A DNA stretch of 41,540 nucleotides from Lacunisphaera sp. (GTDB taxonomy: Bacteria; Verrucomicrobiota; Verrucomicrobiia; Opitutales; Opitutaceae), in assembly GCA_009695095.1 (NCBI GenBank), contig SIBQ01000021.1, positions 1 through 41,540 on the forward strand, given 5' to 3'. The translations under genes were made by a program, and so were the position numbers. The notes beneath the pieces are model-generated. The model was not told the origin of the DNA, did not search any database, and saw only the letters and a program-made list of their open reading frames with translations. Below, piece after piece: positions 24,347-31,528 of this stretch (position 1 is the first letter of the stretch; every line of letters begins with the position of its first letter).

Positions 24347-25150
24347 ATGAGCCCCTCCGCTTCCCCGGCCAGCCAACAGTTCGCGATCGAGGTCGCCAAC
24401 CTCCAGTGCCGTTACGGCGAACGCGTGGTGCTGGATAACGTGTCGTTCACCGTGACGCCGGGAGAGATCTTTTTCATCATCGGCGGCAACGGCTGCGGCA
24501 AAAGCACGCTGTTGCGTCACATGATCGGCCTGAAGCAGCCGGAGCGGGGCAGCGTGAAGTATTTTGGACGCGATTTCACCCACGCGGATCGCGCCGGGCG
24601 CCAGGAATTGCTGCGCACCTTCGGCGTGCTTTACCAGAACGGCGCGTTGTGGAGTTCCATGACGCTGGCTGAGAACGTCGCGCTGCCGCTGGAGCTTTAC
24701 ACCGACATCAACCGCTGGGAGCGCGCCCGGATCGTGGCGCTCAAGCTCGCGCAGGTCGGCCTGGCCGGCTTCGGGGATTACTACCCCGTCGAGCTGAGCG
24801 GCGGCATGAAAAGGCGCGCCGGCCTCGCCCGCGCCTTGGCGCTGGATCCGGCCATCGTGTTCTTCGATGAGCCGTCAGCCGGGCTGGACCCGATCACTTC
24901 GCTCAAGCTCGACGAACTGATCCGGCAGATCCGGGACACGCTGGGCACGACCATCGTCATCGTCTCGCACGAGCTGGCCAGCATCTTCGACATCGCCGAC
25001 CGCATGGTGATGATCGATCCCGGGGCCCGGGGGGTCATTGCCGAAGGCGAGCCCAAGACACTGCGCGACTTCAGCCCGGACGCCCGGGTGCAGGACTTTT
25101 TGAATAGACGCGGCGAACCAGTTGGGCAACAAGAGGGGTTGAAATTGTGA
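24347..25150 (+). CDS. mlaF: MlaF-type ABC transporter ATPase
   Basis: This 267-residue ATPase has Walker A GGNGCGKST, the Q-loop GVLYQNGALWSSMTLAENV, the signature LSGGMKRRAGLARAL, Walker B AIVFFDEPSAGLDP and the switch His in IVIVSHELASIF. The combination of 'NGALW/SMTLAENVALPL' and 'SAGLDPITS' is typical of MlaF. It energises phospholipid movement through MlaE. It begins 10 nt after mlaE and overlaps the mlaD start by 4 nt, indicating translational coupling. Confidence 0.96.
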   Translation: MSPSASPASQQFAIEVANLQCRYGERVVLDNVSFTVTPGEIFFIIGGNGCGKSTLLRHMIGLKQPERGSVKYFGRDFTHADRAGRQELLRTFGVLYQNGALWSSMTLAENVALPLELYTDINRWERARIVALKLAQVGLAGFGDYYPVELSGGMKRRAGLARALALDPAIVFFDEPSAGLDPITSLKLDELIRQIRDTLGTTIVIVSHELASIFDIADRMVMIDPGARGVIAEGEPKTLRDFSPDARVQDFLNRRGEPVGQQEGLKL

Positions 25151-26151
25151 AAACCAAAATCAGCCCCGCGACGGTCGGCATGTTCATCCTGGGTGCCCTG
25201 GTGATCTTCATCGTGGGCTTTCTGTCCTTCGGCGGCTCCAGCATCTTCAGCAAGCCCTCGCGTTTCCTCATCTATTTTGAGGAGTCAGTGAGCGGGCTCG
25301 ATCCCGGGGCACCGCTGAAGTTCAACGGCGTGCGCATCGGCCGCGTCGCGGTGGTCAATGTCCGCTACGACGCCACCACCAAGAAGGCGCTGGTCCAGAC
25401 CATCTGCGAGATCAACCGCAACGTTTTGACCGACAGCGCGGGCGTCATGATCGACCTCACGAACCCGTCGGAATTGCAGGTGCTCATCGACCGCGGGCTG
25501 CGCGCCCGGCTCAATCTCACCGGCATCACCGGCCTGCTGTTTGTGGAGCTCGATTTCGAGGATGTGCGCAAATATCCCGCCGACCCTCGTTTCATGGCCG
25601 AGCCCTACCCGGTCGTGCCGGCCATCCCGTCGCCCATTTCCGAAGTGCAGCAAAGCATCGTGGAAATCGTGGCCAACCTTAAGAAGGTGGATTTTGCCAC
25701 CCTGTCGAAGGATTTGAAAACCCTGCTCACCACCACGAACCAGAAGTTGAGCGCGCTCGACGTAAAGGCCCTCAATGACAAGGTGGGCGCGGCCGCCGAC
25801 GCCGTGAGCACCTTCGTCAATTCCCCCGAGGCCCGGCAGACCTTCCTAAACCTGAACGCTGCCCTCACCGACCTCCGCGTCGTGCTGGCCCGGATTGACG
25901 GCAACGTCGGGCCGGTCAGCGAGGAACTGAAAAAGACGCTCGCCGACGCCCAGGTTGCGTTGAAGTCGCTGGAATCCGCCGCGACCTCGACACAGAATTT
26001 CGTCGCCGCGCAGGGCAACGTGGGCGACGAGGTCACGGCGGCGCTGCGCCAGCTGGGTGACGCTGCGGCCGCCCTCGAGCGGCTGTCCGATTCCCTCACG
26101 CGCAATCCCAGCTCGCTCATCGTCGGCAAGAAAAACCCCGGCACGCCTTAA
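25147..26151 (+). CDS. mlaD: MlaD/MCE-domain periplasmic lipid-binding protein
   Basis: The 334-residue protein starts at GTG within the mlaF stop overlap. It has one N-terminal transmembrane anchor (TVGMFILGALVIFIVGFLSF, about residues 9-28) and an MCE domain at about 38-120 (FEESVSGLDPGAPLKFNGVR, IGRVAVVNVRYD, LTGITGLLFVELDFED). The long C-terminal helical region (about 150-330) has coiled-coil character (LSKDLKTLLTTTNQKLSALD). MCE proteins form hexameric rings that pass lipid between membranes. The C-terminus is longer than in E. coli MlaD, more like the PqiB and cyanobacterial types. Confidence 0.93.
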   Translation: MKTKISPATVGMFILGALVIFIVGFLSFGGSSIFSKPSRFLIYFEESVSGLDPGAPLKFNGVRIGRVAVVNVRYDATTKKALVQTICEINRNVLTDSAGVMIDLTNPSELQVLIDRGLRARLNLTGITGLLFVELDFEDVRKYPADPRFMAEPYPVVPAIPSPISEVQQSIVEIVANLKKVDFATLSKDLKTLLTTTNQKLSALDVKALNDKVGAAADAVSTFVNSPEARQTFLNLNAALTDLRVVLARIDGNVGPVSEELKKTLADAQVALKSLESAATSTQNFVAAQGNVGDEVTAALRQLGDAAAALERLSDSLTRNPSSLIVGKKNPGTP

Positions 26152-26160
26152 ACAGAGGAA

Positions 26161-26192
26161 AACCACGGATGAACACCAATAAACACAGACGG
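26161..26192. repeat. 'ACCACGGATGAACACC' repeat overlapping a gene start
   Basis: AACCACGGATGAACACC followed by AATAAACACAGACGG is a recognisable boilerplate intergenic repeat type related to 1540-1600. The ATG used as the lipoprotein start (26169) lies inside it. A tandem TTCAGCTTTCAGC-like stretch (about 26213-26232) follows. Confidence 0.55.
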
Positions 26193-26729
26193 TCATGGCT
26201 GGCTTTCAGGATTCAGCTTTCAGCTTTCAGCCTTTTGCTTGCTTCCTGCAACCTGCCTTCACCGCAGGCCGACACCGCGCGGCACTTTACGCTCAGCGGC
26301 CCGGTTACGACGGTGGCGGCCGGCGCCACGGTGCGGCCGGTGCAGCTCGCCGGGCATCTGCGTGGCCGCGCGATGGCGGTGCGCGTTGGGGAGAACGAGG
26401 TGATTTACCTGGAGGATGTGCGGTGGGCGGAGCCATTGGACAATGCCATCACCCAGTTGCTGCGCGCCCGGATCGGGGCGGCGGGCGTGGGCCACATGAT
26501 CAACGCGTCGGTGCGGCGCTGTGAACTGGTCCGCTCGGAGGGCAACACGGTCCAGCTCGCCGCGACCTGGACGGTCACGGCCCCGGGCGGGGTGGTGTCG
26601 CCCGGCGCGTTCACGGCGTCACCGCGCACGTGGGACGGCAAGGACTACGCCGCGCTGGTCGGCCTGCTGCGCGACGCCGTTGGCGACATGGGCGACGCCA
26701 TGGCGGCAGCGTTGCCAGAGAAGAAGTAG
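26169..26729 (+). CDS. PqiC-like ABC-transport auxiliary lipoprotein
   Basis: This 186-residue lipoprotein has a signal peptide ending in a lipobox LLLASC (Cys27). Its domain resembles the ABC-type transport auxiliary family (PqiC, DUF330): RHFTLSGPV, VRVGENEVIYLEDVRWAEPL, a DNAITQLLRARIG helix, and a C-terminal helix DAVGDMGDAMAAALPEKK. PqiC-like proteins sit in the outer membrane and work with MCE transporters, so this is the likely outer-membrane partner of the MlaEFD proteins, in place of MlaA/MlaC. Its first residues (MNTNKHRRS) are encoded by a dispersed repeat. The final 73 nt (26657-26729) have a diverged second copy at 28608-28680. Confidence 0.82.
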   Translation: MNTNKHRRSWLAFRIQLSAFSLLLASCNLPSPQADTARHFTLSGPVTTVAAGATVRPVQLAGHLRGRAMAVRVGENEVIYLEDVRWAEPLDNAITQLLRARIGAAGVGHMINASVRRCELVRSEGNTVQLAATWTVTAPGGVVSPGAFTASPRTWDGKDYAALVGLLRDAVGDMGDAMAAALPEKK

Positions 26730-26826
26730 ATTAAGCAGTAACTGGGAACAGGGTTGATTGCCGCCTGCATTCAGGCTGTTTGCCCAACTGCCAGCCAGGT
26801 TTCGGCGCGCTATTGCACATGCCTGC

Positions 26827-27515
26827 ATGCATCACAGTACCATTCTTTGTGTCGAAGATGATGCCCTGCTGCTCGATTTTCTGGTTGTCCACTTGGAAGG
26901 GATTGCACCTGCGGGTGTGTTTGTAATCAAGGCCAGTAACGGTGCCTCCGGGTTGCGGCTCGCCCAAGAATGCAAACCCGGCCTGGTAATTCTCGATCTC
27001 GGATTGCCAGACATGAGTGGCTTTTCCGTTGCTGCAGAGCTGGCCACGCTATGCCCGCCGCCCCGGGTATTGGCAGTTACGGCCTCGGCGCCGGACATGA
27101 TATTGAGCCGGCTGATGAGCAGCCACATTCATGGCCTATTACTGAAATTATCGGCCCATCACACAGAATTGAAACTTGCCTTGCAAGTTATGCTCCTGGG
27201 ACGGACTTATTTTCAGGAGCCGGTGCTTGCCGTCATGGCCAGGGCACAAGGGAGCCGGATTATTTCCTCAAGATACTTTCGCCCCGTGAAATCGAACTCC
27301 TGCCGCTCTTTGGCTATGGCTGGGCGAACGAAAAAATTGCGCATTACACCCGGCTCAGCCCGGCCACCGTGCGCACTCATCATCAGAATATCCTCGGGAA
27401 ATTGAACCTGCATGGGCGCGAGGAACTGATGCGCTGGGCCATCAAGAAAGGTTTTGTTGATTTCCGCTACGAGCCGGGTAATCCGCCCCCCCATGCCGCA
27501 AGAGCACTCGGCTAA
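26827..27515 (+). pseudogene. Frameshifted NarL/LuxR-family response regulator
   Basis: The first frame (from ATG 26827) encodes a receiver domain: ILCVEDDALLLDFLVVHLEG, phospho-acceptor Asp in VILDLGLPDMSGFS, LAVTASAP and LLLKLS. At about 27256-27263 the frame breaks. Another frame continues as DYFLKILSPREIELLPLFGY, then LSPATVRTHHQNILGKLNLH, a LuxR-type helix-turn-helix ending at 27515. One extra base in the GG before ATTAT would join them into a protein of about 229 residues. As read, the DNA-binding half is not translated in frame. No histidine kinase is nearby. Base composition is lower in G+C than the neighbours. Confidence 0.75.
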
Positions 27516-27791
27516 CTAGCCAGCCTGCTCTACGTAAAATTACGTAATCGCAGCGCTTCCTGGGAAGGCACGGGCATTTATTCTTCAGAGCATGCGGAAC
27601 ATCTTGAATCAGTTGCCTCTGGTCGAACTAGTCCAAAAGACTTCGCGATTGCCCGGGCGAAGCACAAGGCACGGTCCCCGCAACTCTCCCATTGCTCTCG
27701 CTGGGGCTATAGACCTGGCAACAATTGAATAGCACTTTTCCCGGGGAAATAGTAGCATGAACATTAACAACAACCGAAAGCGTTAACGCTT
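27516..27791. promoter_or_regulatory. Non-coding region with three perfect inverted repeats
   Basis: TACGTAA-AA-TTACGTA (27531-27546) lies 16 nt after the response-regulator frame and looks like a dimeric regulator site. TTTCCC-G-GGGAAA lies at 27737-27749. AAGCGTTAACGCTT (27778-27791) is a 14-bp palindrome ending directly at the ATG of a mini-ORF. A 9-residue frame, MNINNNRKR (27757-27786), ends within the last palindrome. These are operator candidates only; no promoter could be fixed with confidence. Confidence 0.4.
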
Positions 27792-27893
27792 ATGATCGCG
27801 CTCATCCTGACGCTGCTGGGCTTGACAGTCCTTCCGGGCTTCAAGTGCACGGCGGAAGATGGCAAAGGTGGCAAGATCACAGTCGAACAATGA
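27792..27893 (+). CDS. Small 33-residue ORF, possible membrane peptide
   Basis: The frame encodes a hydrophobic start (MIALILTLLGLTVLPGFK) and a short polar tail (CTAEDGKGGKITVEQ). That could be a single transmembrane segment or a short secreted peptide. There is no clear ribosome-binding site; the palindrome AAGCGTTAACGCTT occupies the 14 nt before the ATG. A strong terminator begins 1 nt after the stop, which supports a short independent transcript. No family is recognised, and the coding call is uncertain. Confidence 0.4.
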   Translation: MIALILTLLGLTVLPGFKCTAEDGKGGKITVEQ

Positions 27894-27894
27894 T

Positions 27895-27934
27895 AACAAT
27901 GTGAGGGAGGCTCATTGGTCTCCCTCACATTGTT
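27895..27934 (+). terminator. Strong rho-independent terminator
   Basis: AACAATGTGAGGGAG (27895-27909) and CTCCCTCACATTGTT (27920-27934) form a perfect 15-bp stem with a 10-nt loop, followed by TCACTTT. It ends the transcript of the mini-ORF and separates it from the lipoprotein gene at 27964. Confidence 0.8.
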
Positions 27935-27963
27935 TCACTTTGAAGTCGTGCTCATACATCAAC

Positions 27964-28599
27964 ATGCTGCTCGGGGTTGCGATGCTGCTAATAAGCGGCT
28001 GTGATGTCGGTTTGCTCGTTAAACTCAGGAGTCAATTACGGCAGCCGCAGCAGTTTTTTGAAATTACCAGCCATGGGGATACCTTCACGGTGCGGTTTCT
28101 TCAGCCGGTGATTCACCGCACAAGCCTGCCAGCACTGGGCTTGGTTGACGTTGATTCTATGCTGTCTGACACAAGAATCGCCTATACGCTGCAGGTGAAT
28201 GGCTTCAGCGGGCGGCGAGTGGACGTAGCGCTGCGTTTCTCCGGGGATTGTCTCCAAAGCATCAGCATGCCCTCGATCATATACGAGATTCTCGGTCGCG
28301 CGAACATCCATGCCATCATGCGGCTGGCTGGCGGGGCGAATTTGCCCGAAGGATCTCTTGAGTCCATTCCGATGGATCGGATCCGTGAAGCGCTGAAAGA
28401 GGAGGGGGCCGGCTGTGACCCGCAGGCGGATTCCGTCAGTATCAAGCTGGCCCCGACCATGGCCCACACAAGGGCCTTGGTCATTATTATCAAACGCCGC
28501 GCCCTTGGGGAAAACTATGAGACAATTAATGTAGTATTCCGGGAAGAGACCGACCTCGCCTCATCCTCTGCCCAGGCCAACCACCTGATCCAGATGTAG
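27964..28599 (+). CDS. Orphan predicted lipoprotein
   Basis: This 211-residue protein begins with a short lipoprotein signal (MLLGVAMLLISGC, lipobox LISGC, Cys13). The rest is soluble and of no family I recognise, with segments such as FFEITSHGDTFTVRFLQPVI, LQVNGFSGRRVDVALRFSGD and IKLAPTMAHTRALVIIIKRR. The alternation suggests a beta-rich domain. The frame is open to 27859, but that would run through the terminator, so the ATG at 27964 is used. It lies in the AT-richer insert between the two copies of the upstream lipoprotein gene's 3' end. Confidence 0.65.
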   Translation: MLLGVAMLLISGCDVGLLVKLRSQLRQPQQFFEITSHGDTFTVRFLQPVIHRTSLPALGLVDVDSMLSDTRIAYTLQVNGFSGRRVDVALRFSGDCLQSISMPSIIYEILGRANIHAIMRLAGGANLPEGSLESIPMDRIREALKEEGAGCDPQADSVSIKLAPTMAHTRALVIIIKRRALGENYETINVVFREETDLASSSAQANHLIQM

Positions 28600-28607
28600 G
28601 GGCCGCC

Positions 28608-28680
28608 GGTCGGCAGGCTGCGCGATGCCGTCGGCGAAATGGGCGACGCCATGGCGGCAGCGTTGTCCGGGAAGAAATGA
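28608..28680 (+). pseudogene. Second copy of the PqiC-like gene 3' end
   Basis: This 73-nt stretch aligns without gaps to 26657-26729, differing at 11 positions (about 85% identity). It encodes LRDAVGEMGDAMAAALSGKK, against LRDAVGDMGDAMAAALPEKK, and ends in TGA instead of TAG. It has no start and lies directly before the dapL stop. The two copies bracket the 26730-28607 insert. Confidence 0.85.
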
Positions 28681-28681
28681 T

Positions 28682-29905
28682 CTACATCACCGCGGTCGCG
28701 ATGCGAGTGAGCGCGGCGGTGACGTTCTCGTGGGTGTTGAACGCACTGATGCGGATGTGACCCTCGCCGCACCGGCCGAAACCGGCACCGGGAGTGATAA
28801 CCACTTGGGCCCGGTTCAGCAACAGATCGAAGAACTCCCATGAGTCGCGGCGGACGTTGACCCAGATGTAGGGGGCGTTGTCGCCGCCGATGCAGCTCAG
28901 GCCAAGTTTCGTCATGGCTTCACGGATGAGCTTGGCGTTGCCGAGATAAAAATCGGTGAGCGCGCGCGTCTGTTTCTGCCCCTCGGGCGTATAGACGGCA
29001 GCGGCGGCCTTTTGCACGGGGTAGGCGACGCCGTTGAACTTGGTCGTGTGCCAGCGGTGCCAGAGCGCATGCACGGCCTGCTGGTGGCCGGCGGCATCGC
29101 GGGCCTGGAGGGTCTTCGGCACGACAGTGTAGGCGCAGCGCAGGCCGGTGAAACCGGCGAGCTTGGAGAAGCTGCGGAACTCGATGGCCACGTCACGCGC
29201 GCCCTCAATTTCGTAGATGCTGCGCGGGATACCCGGCGTGCGGACGTAGGACTCGTAGGCGGCGTCGTAGAGGATGATCGCGCTGTGCTGCCGGGCGTAG
29301 GCGACCCACGCGGCCAGCTGGGCCCGGGTGGCGACGGCGCCGGTGGGATTGTTCGGGAAACAGAGGTAGATGAGATCCGCCGCCTCCTTGGGCGGGGCGG
29401 GCACGTAGCCGTTGGCGACAGTGGAATCGAGGTAGATGATGCCGTCGTAACGGCCATCCCGGTTCATCCCGGTGCGGCCGGCCATGACATTGGTGTCGAC
29501 ATAAACCGGGTAGACCGGGTCGGGAATGGCGAGGCGGGTGTCGGCGGCGAAGATTTCCTGGATGTTCGCGATGTCGCACTTAGAGCCGTCGCTGACGAAT
29601 ACTTCGTCGGGCTCGATCTTTGTGCCGAGAGCGGCGAAGTCGTGTTGCGCGATCGCCTCGCGGAGGAAAGCGTAGCCCTGCTCGGGGCCGTAGCCCCGGA
29701 AGGTGGCGCGGTTCGCCATCTCCTCAGTGGCGGCGTGCAGGGCCGCGATGCACACGGGCGGCAGCGGCTCGGTGACGTCCCCGATGCCAAGGCGAATGAC
29801 CGGCTTGGCAGGGTTCACGGCGACATAGGCGTTCACCCGCTTCGCGATGTCGGCAAAGAGGTAGGAAGCCTTAAGCTTCGTGAAGTGTTCGTTGAGGCGG
29901 ATCAC
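28682..29905 (-). CDS. dapL: LL-diaminopimelate aminotransferase
   Basis: DapL converts tetrahydrodipicolinate directly to LL-diaminopimelate using glutamate, a short route to lysine and peptidoglycan found in plants, Chlamydiae, Verrucomicrobia and others. The 407-residue PLP enzyme shows the family start MIRLNEHFTKLKASYLFADI, GIGDVTEPLPP, SDGSKCDIANIQEIF, CFPNNPTGA (residues 182-190), the PLP Lys248 in FRSFSKLAGFTGLR, and PGAGFGRCGEGHIRISAF. The full set of DapL-specific motifs makes the assignment firm. It is divergent from panC. Confidence 0.96.
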   Translation of the reverse strand: MIRLNEHFTKLKASYLFADIAKRVNAYVAVNPAKPVIRLGIGDVTEPLPPVCIAALHAATEEMANRATFRGYGPEQGYAFLREAIAQHDFAALGTKIEPDEVFVSDGSKCDIANIQEIFAADTRLAIPDPVYPVYVDTNVMAGRTGMNRDGRYDGIIYLDSTVANGYVPAPPKEAADLIYLCFPNNPTGAVATRAQLAAWVAYARQHSAIILYDAAYESYVRTPGIPRSIYEIEGARDVAIEFRSFSKLAGFTGLRCAYTVVPKTLQARDAAGHQQAVHALWHRWHTTKFNGVAYPVQKAAAAVYTPEGQKQTRALTDFYLGNAKLIREAMTKLGLSCIGGDNAPYIWVNVRRDSWEFFDLLLNRAQVVITPGAGFGRCGEGHIRISAFNTHENVTAALTRIATAVM

Positions 29906-29923
29906 AGGGAGTGAGAGGTACCC

Positions 29924-30065
29924 GCCGACGCTCTGGCGAGCTTCGGCGAGGCATGTCCTCAGCGAAGCTGAGGCGAGAAGCGAAGGTGATGGTGAGTAGG
30001 GAAGGTGGAAGGCGGCCCGCCTGCGCCCGTTGGGCTAAGGCTGGCTCGACCTCAGCGAGCTGAGG
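29924..30065. repeat. CTACGCT-type hairpin repeat in the dapL-panC gap
   Basis: GACGCTCTGGCGAGCTTCGG followed by CGAGG, and then the hairpin CCTCAGC-GAA-GCTGAGG with CGAG (29957-29977), follow the same layout as the copies at 16229 and 17655. A second hairpin CCTCAGC-GA-GCTGAGG lies at 30050-30065. The stem bases differ between copies but stay paired. No gene is seen between 29906 and 30124. Confidence 0.6.
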
Positions 30066-30124
30066 CCGGGAGGAAGGCTTGATAAAGCTAACGGGTTCTG
30101 GATAGTTCAAGCCCGATTAGGGCC

Positions 30125-30967
30125 ATGCAAAAAATCGACAAGATAGGCGCCATGCGGGAGGCGGCCGGGGCGCTGCGCCAGGCCGGCGGGCGCATCGCCT
30201 TTGTGCCGACCATGGGGGCGCTGCATGCCGGGCACGTGAGCCTGATCCGTCTGGCGCGGGAGAAGGCGGGCGCCGTCGTCGTGTCGGTTTTTGTCAATCC
30301 GCTGCAGTTCGGGCCGAGCGAGGACCTGGCCAAATACCCCCGCGCCCCGGCGACGGACGTGGCACTGTGTGAGCGGGAAAATGTGGAAGTGTTATTCACG
30401 CCGGCCACCGAGGAGATGTTTCCGCGCGGATTTTCCACCCAAGTGCAGGAGGACGCGGTCGGCAAGCCGTTGTGCGGCGTATCGCGCCCGCAGTTGTTTC
30501 GCGGGGTGCTGACCTGCTGGCTGAAGCTCTTCAACATCGTGCGCCCGGATCTCGTCGTGCTCGGCGAGCGGGACCCGCAACAGGTGGCCGTGATCCGGAA
30601 AGTCGCCGCAGACCTGCTGCTGCCCATCGAGATTATCACCGGACCGACGGTGCGCGATGCCGACGGCCTGGCGCTGAGCGCGCGCAACAATTACCTCACC
30701 CCCAGCCAGCGCGAGGAGGCGCTGGCCGTGTTCGGCGCGCTGCGCCGGGCGAGGGAAATGGTGGTGGCGGGCGTGAAAAGCCCCGACCGGCTGGTGGCCG
30801 AGGTCACCCACCTCATCGCGGCCAATCGGCGGCTGCGGGTGATCTATATTTCGGTGGTCGACCCGCACACCATGGAGCCATTGCGCGAGGTCGCGCCCGG
30901 TCATTGCCTCATGGCGATTTCCTACTGGGTGGATGAAGTCCGGTTGACCGACAACATCACTTTGTGA
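30125..30967 (+). CDS. panC: Pantothenate synthetase
   Basis: PanC joins pantoate and beta-alanine using ATP, the last step of vitamin B5 synthesis. The 280-residue protein has the HIGH-type nucleotidyltransferase motif VPTMGALHAGHVSLI (about residues 27-41), FVNPLQFGPSEDLAKYPR, LNIVRPD-like LFNIVRPDLVVLGERDPQQ, and RDADGLALSARNNYL near the KMSKS-equivalent loop. An in-frame ATG directly at 30125 gives the family start. panE lies 560 nt downstream on the same strand; panB and panD are absent here. Confidence 0.97.
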   Translation: MQKIDKIGAMREAAGALRQAGGRIAFVPTMGALHAGHVSLIRLAREKAGAVVVSVFVNPLQFGPSEDLAKYPRAPATDVALCERENVEVLFTPATEEMFPRGFSTQVQEDAVGKPLCGVSRPQLFRGVLTCWLKLFNIVRPDLVVLGERDPQQVAVIRKVAADLLLPIEIITGPTVRDADGLALSARNNYLTPSQREEALAVFGALRRAREMVVAGVKSPDRLVAEVTHLIAANRRLRVIYISVVDPHTMEPLREVAPGHCLMAISYWVDEVRLTDNITL

Positions 30968-31528
30968 GCGTCGCACGGGCTGCTTGCTGTAGGTCGGGCT
31001 TTATGCCCGATGTGTTGTGCTGATGTCGGGCATCAAGCCCGATCTACAATACGGCCGGCTGTTGAATGAAATCAAACCGCGCCACCACCTGATTTGGGCT
31101 GTTAATAACTTGTCAGTCCACCCGGAATTTTACTCTGAAAAAATCGCCCGGGGTTTTTTGTGAACAGCCCGTGGCCGGGTCACGATAATTTGAGGAAAAA
31201 TAGCGGCTGGATATTCACCTTGATATTGGGGCGATCGACCGCCCAGGAATTGTGGCCGGATCGATTGCGTAAAATGCTGGAGCCAAGCAGATAAGCCGAA
31301 AATAAGTTTCAGCAAACGGTCCCCTTATAGTGTTCAGCGCGCCGCATCCATTCAGCACATTGCCCGTTGAGCCTGACGGCAATCATCGAGTCACCGTCAG
31401 GCCAGAAGGTGATTTTGCGGAGTTCGAACGGTTGACAAGCGCCTGTGAAGAAAGACGGGCGCCGGGCGATCGGACTGACCGACTGCGGGGTTGTATTTTT
31501 TGTCTATCTTTGTGACGACTGAGGCGTT
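30968..31528. other. 560-nt gene-free region between panC and panE
   Basis: Two 23-nt arms at 30988-31010 and 31026-31048 (TGTAGGTCGGGC... and its complement) pair with only two mismatches; this is a REP-like palindrome carrying GTCGGGC and GCCCGA blocks. Further on, AAAAAATCGCCCGGGG with TTTTTT (31137-31158) is a possible weak terminator. GCCTGACGG (31371-31379) pairs with CCGTCAGGC (31394-31402). Frames of about 61 codons exist on both strands but have no recognisable features. G+C is clearly lower than in the flanks. Confidence 0.5.

Noticed and set aside
31130-31515. Small frames of about 61 codons on both strands in the panC-panE gap
   Set aside because: They have no ribosome-binding site, domain or coupling to a neighbour, and overlap palindromes.
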